Below, one piece after another: positions 14,224-16,539 of a DNA stretch of 16,539 nucleotides. Within the stretch, counting starts at the first letter, position 1, and each line of letters starts with the position of its first letter. The DNA lies in the NCBI GenBank assembly GCA_027435495.1, contig DAHZZC010000959.1, positions 1 to 16,539 of the forward strand, written 5' to 3'. The notes under the pieces are model-generated. The model was not told the origin of the DNA. It searched no databases and was given only the letters and a program-made list of their open reading frames with translations. The DNA is from Planctomycetales bacterium. GTDB taxonomy: Bacteria; Planctomycetota; Planctomycetia; Isosphaerales; Isosphaeraceae. A program made the translations under genes and the position numbers.

Positions 14224-14298
14224 ATGTCGAGCACAGAGCCACTGGCCTTCGTCACCGTGATCTAGCCCGGCGGGGCGCTCGAGGCACAGGTTCTGCTG
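14224..14298 (+). pseudogene. 5' end of the glycosyltransferase gene, broken by an in-frame TAG at 14263
   Basis: From ATG 14224, behind a good ribosome site, the frame reads MSSTEPLAFVTVI, then TAG (14263-14265). It continues in the same frame as PGGALEAQVLLL into the 316-codon open frame at 14299. The peptides on both sides look like one N-terminal beta strand and the following helix of a GT-A-type enzyme, so the stop interrupts a single gene. A single base change from GAG, CAG or AAG would create it. Either the gene is inactivated, or it is translated poorly from a later start, or the base is a sequencing error. Confidence 0.75.
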
Positions 14299-15249
14299 TT
14301 GGCCGAGAGCCTGCGGGTCTGGGGTGGTCGCCTGGCCGGGGCGCCTATCCTCGCGGTCTCGCCGCGGTGGCACCTGCCGATTCGCCGGTCGACCCTGGCG
14401 CGGTTCGACGAACTGGGGATCCTTCACCTCGACCATGCCCGTCGCCACCGGTACTCCTGGTACAACTTCCTCAACAAGGCGCTGGCCATCGTCGAGGCTC
14501 GCGAGGCGACCCGCGCTGAGCATCTGGTCTGGATCGATGGCGACGCTCTGGTCCTCGATGAGCCATCCGCGTTTCTCGGAGAATCGGCCGATTTTTCGGC
14601 GATTTTCACGGGCGGGGACCTGTCGACGGCCGGCCCCTCCGACCGGCACGATGCGTACTGGGCGGCGGCCTGCGATCTCCTGGGGTTGGATCTCGACCAG
14701 TTGCCCTGGGTGGAGGCCGATGGCCGTCGAGTGCGCTACTGCATCCAGGCCGGTATCTTCCGGGTCCGTCGATCCTCGGCGGTGTGTGACCATTACCTCG
14801 CCAACCTTGAGGCGCTGATTGAGTCGCGGATGATCCCGCCTCGGAGAAACCTCTTCTACCACGAGACGGTGGCCCTGGCACTGGCCCCGTTCACCTCCGG
14901 GTCAAAGTGGAGCGAACTACCGCTGTCGCACAATTTCGTGCCGGGCGCGGCCACCGAGGAAGGGACCATCCCGGGGCTGGAGTCGGCCCACGTTCTCCAC
15001 TACCACGACCGGCTCTACCCGCCCGGCCGCGAGGCCATGATCTCAGCGCTCCGGCGAGTGCGTCCCGATCGGGCCGAGTGGCTGGAAGAACGGCTGCCTT
15101 CCTACAACGCCACGCTGCGATCCCCCGCGCCGACGCGACTACTCAGCCGGGTCCTGCGGGAGATCCGGCGAGGAAAGGCACAACGATTCCTGGAAGGCTG
15201 CCGGACGATCGAAACCGGGCCTCCGGCCTGCGAAACGGTGGGGCGCTAA
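14299..15249 (+). CDS. Putative GT-A-type glycosyltransferase, open part of the amber-interrupted gene
   Basis: After the amber codon the frame is open for 316 codons from a TTG at 14299. The product contains RYSWYNFLNKALAIVE (51-66), which resembles the region before the donor site in several nucleotide-sugar transferases. LVWIDGDALVLDEP (76-89) follows, with an Asp-x-Asp pair at 80 and 82 that fits metal and nucleotide-sugar binding. Further on are YCIQAGIFRVRRS and LFYHETVALAL. I do not recognise a named family with confidence; a glycosyltransferase related to GT8/GT34-like folds is my best guess. The gene lies 16 bases behind the FkbH fusion, counting from ATG 14224, and 7 bases before the next GT2 gene, so it is in the operon. 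The TTG start has no well-placed ribosome site and would drop the first beta strand. The annotated short form is thus probably not a fully functional protein. Confidence 0.65.
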   Translation: MAESLRVWGGRLAGAPILAVSPRWHLPIRRSTLARFDELGILHLDHARRHRYSWYNFLNKALAIVEAREATRAEHLVWIDGDALVLDEPSAFLGESADFSAIFTGGDLSTAGPSDRHDAYWAAACDLLGLDLDQLPWVEADGRRVRYCIQAGIFRVRRSSAVCDHYLANLEALIESRMIPPRRNLFYHETVALALAPFTSGSKWSELPLSHNFVPGAATEEGTIPGLESAHVLHYHDRLYPPGREAMISALRRVRPDRAEWLEERLPSYNATLRSPAPTRLLSRVLREIRRGKAQRFLEGCRTIETGPPACETVGR

Positions 15250-15256
15250 TCCGACG

Positions 15257-16267
15257 ATGAAACTCCTGGTCGTGATTGTCTCCTACCGGGTAACCGATCT
15301 GACGATCGATTGTCTGCGCTCGCTGGCCGACGAGATCGGCCGGGTCCCCGGCGCCCGGGTCGCCGTTTGCGAGAACGGGACCGGCGGCGATGCCGAGGAG
15401 CGGATTCGCCGCACCATCGACGAGAACGGGTGGGGCGAGTGGGTCGACCTGACAGCGATCCACCCCAACCGCGGCTTCACCGGCGGGAACAACGCCGTGA
15501 TCCGCCCGGCGCTGGAGTCGGCCGATCCGCCCGAGTACGTCCACCTGCTCAATGCCGACACCATCGTCCTGCCCGGGGCGCTGGAGGCGCTGGTCACCTT
15601 CCTGGACGCCCACCCAAGGGCCGGGATCGCCGGGAGCCGCCTGGAAGGGCCCGACGGGACGGTCGAATCGACGCCGTTCCGGTTCCCCGGGATCGTCTCG
15701 GAACTGAACGGCGGCCTGCGGATCGGCCTGGTCGAGCGACTGCTGGCCCCCTGGGGAATGAGGCTCCCGAAACCAGGCGGCGCGTTCCGGGGCGACTGGG
15801 TCTCCGGGGCGAGCCTGATCGTCCGCCGCAAGGTCCTGGAACAGGTCGGACTGCTGGACGAGGGGCTTTACACGTACTTCGACGACCCGGACCTCTGTCT
15901 CCGAGCCGCACGAGCAGGCTGGGAGACGTGGTACGTGCCGGAAAGCCGAATCATCCACCTGGGTGGGGCGTCGACCGGAGTCACCGGATCGAGACCGCCG
16001 AAGAGGCGGCCAGCGTACTGGCACCAGGCACGTCGGCGATACTTCCTGAAACACCACGGCCCCTGGTACACCGCGGCGGCCGACGCGGCGTTCCTGCTCG
16101 GCTTTGCCTCGTATCGACTGCGGAGGCGGCTCCAGCGCAAACCCGATACCGACCCGCCACACCTGCTGGCCGACTCGTTCCGACACAGCGTTTACTGCGC
16201 AGGCCTCCGCGTGCCGGTCGTTGAGAACCCGGCACTCCGCGAACAACGAGAAACGGCCACCCGCTAA
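15257..16267 (+). CDS. GT2-family glycosyltransferase (WbbL/rhamnosyltransferase-like)
   Basis: This 336-residue GT-A enzyme begins with LLVVIVSYRVTDLTIDCLRS (3-22). It has the segment NRGFTGGNNAVI (71-82), the donor-site LLNADTIV (97-104) and WVSGASLIVRRKVLEQVGLLDEGLYTYFDDPDLCLRA (from 181), which includes acidic residues 209-212. IIHLGGAST (232-240) and YWHQARRRYFLKHHG (254-268) complete the pattern of WbbL-type enzymes, many of which transfer rhamnose to lipid-linked glycans. Rhamnose specificity cannot be read from the sequence. A hydrophobic segment (about 272-285) and a basic stretch, RLRRRLQRK, near the C-terminus suggest membrane contact. The start is 7 bases after the previous stop, so translation is probably coupled. 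Full length; no oddities. Confidence 0.92.
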   Translation: MKLLVVIVSYRVTDLTIDCLRSLADEIGRVPGARVAVCENGTGGDAEERIRRTIDENGWGEWVDLTAIHPNRGFTGGNNAVIRPALESADPPEYVHLLNADTIVLPGALEALVTFLDAHPRAGIAGSRLEGPDGTVESTPFRFPGIVSELNGGLRIGLVERLLAPWGMRLPKPGGAFRGDWVSGASLIVRRKVLEQVGLLDEGLYTYFDDPDLCLRAARAGWETWYVPESRIIHLGGASTGVTGSRPPKRRPAYWHQARRRYFLKHHGPWYTAAADAAFLLGFASYRLRRRLQRKPDTDPPHLLADSFRHSVYCAGLRVPVVENPALREQRETATR

Positions 16268-16330
16268 CCCCCCCCTCCCCCGTCATTCGCCCCGAACCAC
16301 GACGCCCTGACTACCGGCTCCCGGATCCGT

Positions 16331-16350
16331 ACTCCACGGGACTCCACGGG
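16331..16350. repeat. Perfect 10-base tandem duplication ACTCCACGGG
   Basis: Two adjacent copies of ACTCCACGGG lie in the 118-base gap between the GT2 gene and the last partial gene. A second direct repeat, GACTACCGGC, occurs at 16309-16318 and 16350-16359, flanking the first. The arrangement looks like local replication slippage. No transposon ends are visible. Confidence 0.6.
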
Positions 16351-16385
16351 ACTACCGGCGACCCATAGACGAGGCTCCCGAACCG

Positions 16386-16539
16386 ATGAGCACGAAAACC
16401 GAGGCCACCACCGCCGCGGTCGAACTCGCCGATTCCCCGCTTGTTTCCAGTGTCGCTAACATCAACAATTGCAATTCACAACATATAATAGCGACAACCA
16501 AAGCATCAACCGATATTGTGATCCGTCCGAGACCCGGCT
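16386..16539 (+). CDS. Start of a probable ABC-2 polysaccharide export permease (partial)
   Basis: From ATG 16386 a frame stays open for 51 codons to the window edge. The visible protein starts MSTKTEATTAAVELADSP and is followed by an asparagine- and isoleucine-rich stretch, SVANINNCNSQHIIATTK. It reaches TDIVIRPRPG exactly where the sequence ends. Wzm-type polysaccharide ABC permeases commonly have a soluble N-terminal tail ending in an (I)IRPxxGW motif just before the ABC-2 domain, so that family is my best inference. It would suit the operon, which lacks an exporter so far. GAGG lies 11 bases before ATG, a weak ribosome site. The middle of the visible part is strikingly AT-rich (about one third GC from 16458 to 16519) and uses ATA codons, unlike all neighbouring genes. 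The identity must be taken as tentative. Confidence 0.45.
   Translation, partial: MSTKTEATTAAVELADSPLVSSVANINNCNSQHIIATTKASTDIVIRPRPG

Noticed and set aside
14263..14265. Reading the amber codon as genetic recoding, such as pyrrolysine insertion
   Set aside because: TAG is the ordinary stop of the Wzc-like gene in the same window and no recoding machinery or downstream signal is visible. A point mutation or sequence error is simpler.
1..16539. CRISPR arrays, tRNA or rRNA genes, insertion sequences
   Set aside because: I saw no regularly spaced repeats, no cloverleaf-like segments and no transposase frames or terminal inverted repeats.

Overview
The window comes from a high-GC bacterium. The combination of an exosortase, a separate EpsI-type protein, a FkbH-ACP-thioesterase fusion and a three-gene set resembling saxitoxin-operon SxtI/SxtJ/SxtK points to a planctomycete, most likely of the Isosphaerales type. 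This assignment rests on family knowledge and gene content, not on a marker gene. The region is one large cell-surface polysaccharide (exopolysaccharide or capsule) locus with a small toxin-antitoxin module at its left edge.

Left part, minus strand (1-2931). The first 30 bases hold the start of a putative ParE-type toxin, overlapped by a ParD-like antitoxin with its own promoter, a palindromic operator candidate and a strong ribosome binding site. Beyond it lies a compact minus-strand operon: a NodU/CmcH-family carbamoyltransferase, an SxtJ-like membrane protein and a 69-residue DUF5989-like membrane protein. Together these look like a membrane-associated O-carbamoylation unit.

Middle (2932-5254). 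A divergent intergenic region separates the carbamoyltransferase from a plus-strand EpsI-family protein. A small minus-strand single-span membrane protein of unknown function follows, then about 850 bases without a convincing gene.

Right part, plus strand (5255-16539). In order: a Wzc-like chain-length regulator fused to a tyrosine autokinase; an eight-helix-type exosortase with Cys/Arg/His catalytic residues; a GT4 glycosyltransferase; a GT2 glycosyltransferase; a 999-residue FkbH-ACP-thioesterase fusion; a DxD-type putative glycosyltransferase whose 5' end carries an in-frame amber codon; another GT2 enzyme; and the first 51 codons of what is probably an ABC-2 polysaccharide export permease. 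Overlapping or near-touching junctions from the GT4 gene to the second GT2 gene suggest one transcript.

Working model (inference). The glycosyltransferases build a repeat unit. The carbamoyltransferase set and the FkbH-ACP-TE protein decorate it with carbamoyl and a three-carbon glyceryl-type acyl group. The permease and Wzc-like kinase export it and control its length. The exosortase/EpsI pair processes a surface protein encoded elsewhere. The most interesting points are the self-contained FkbH-ACP-TE enzyme with a cysteine in the nucleophile position, and the amber codon in an otherwise intact glycosyltransferase gene.
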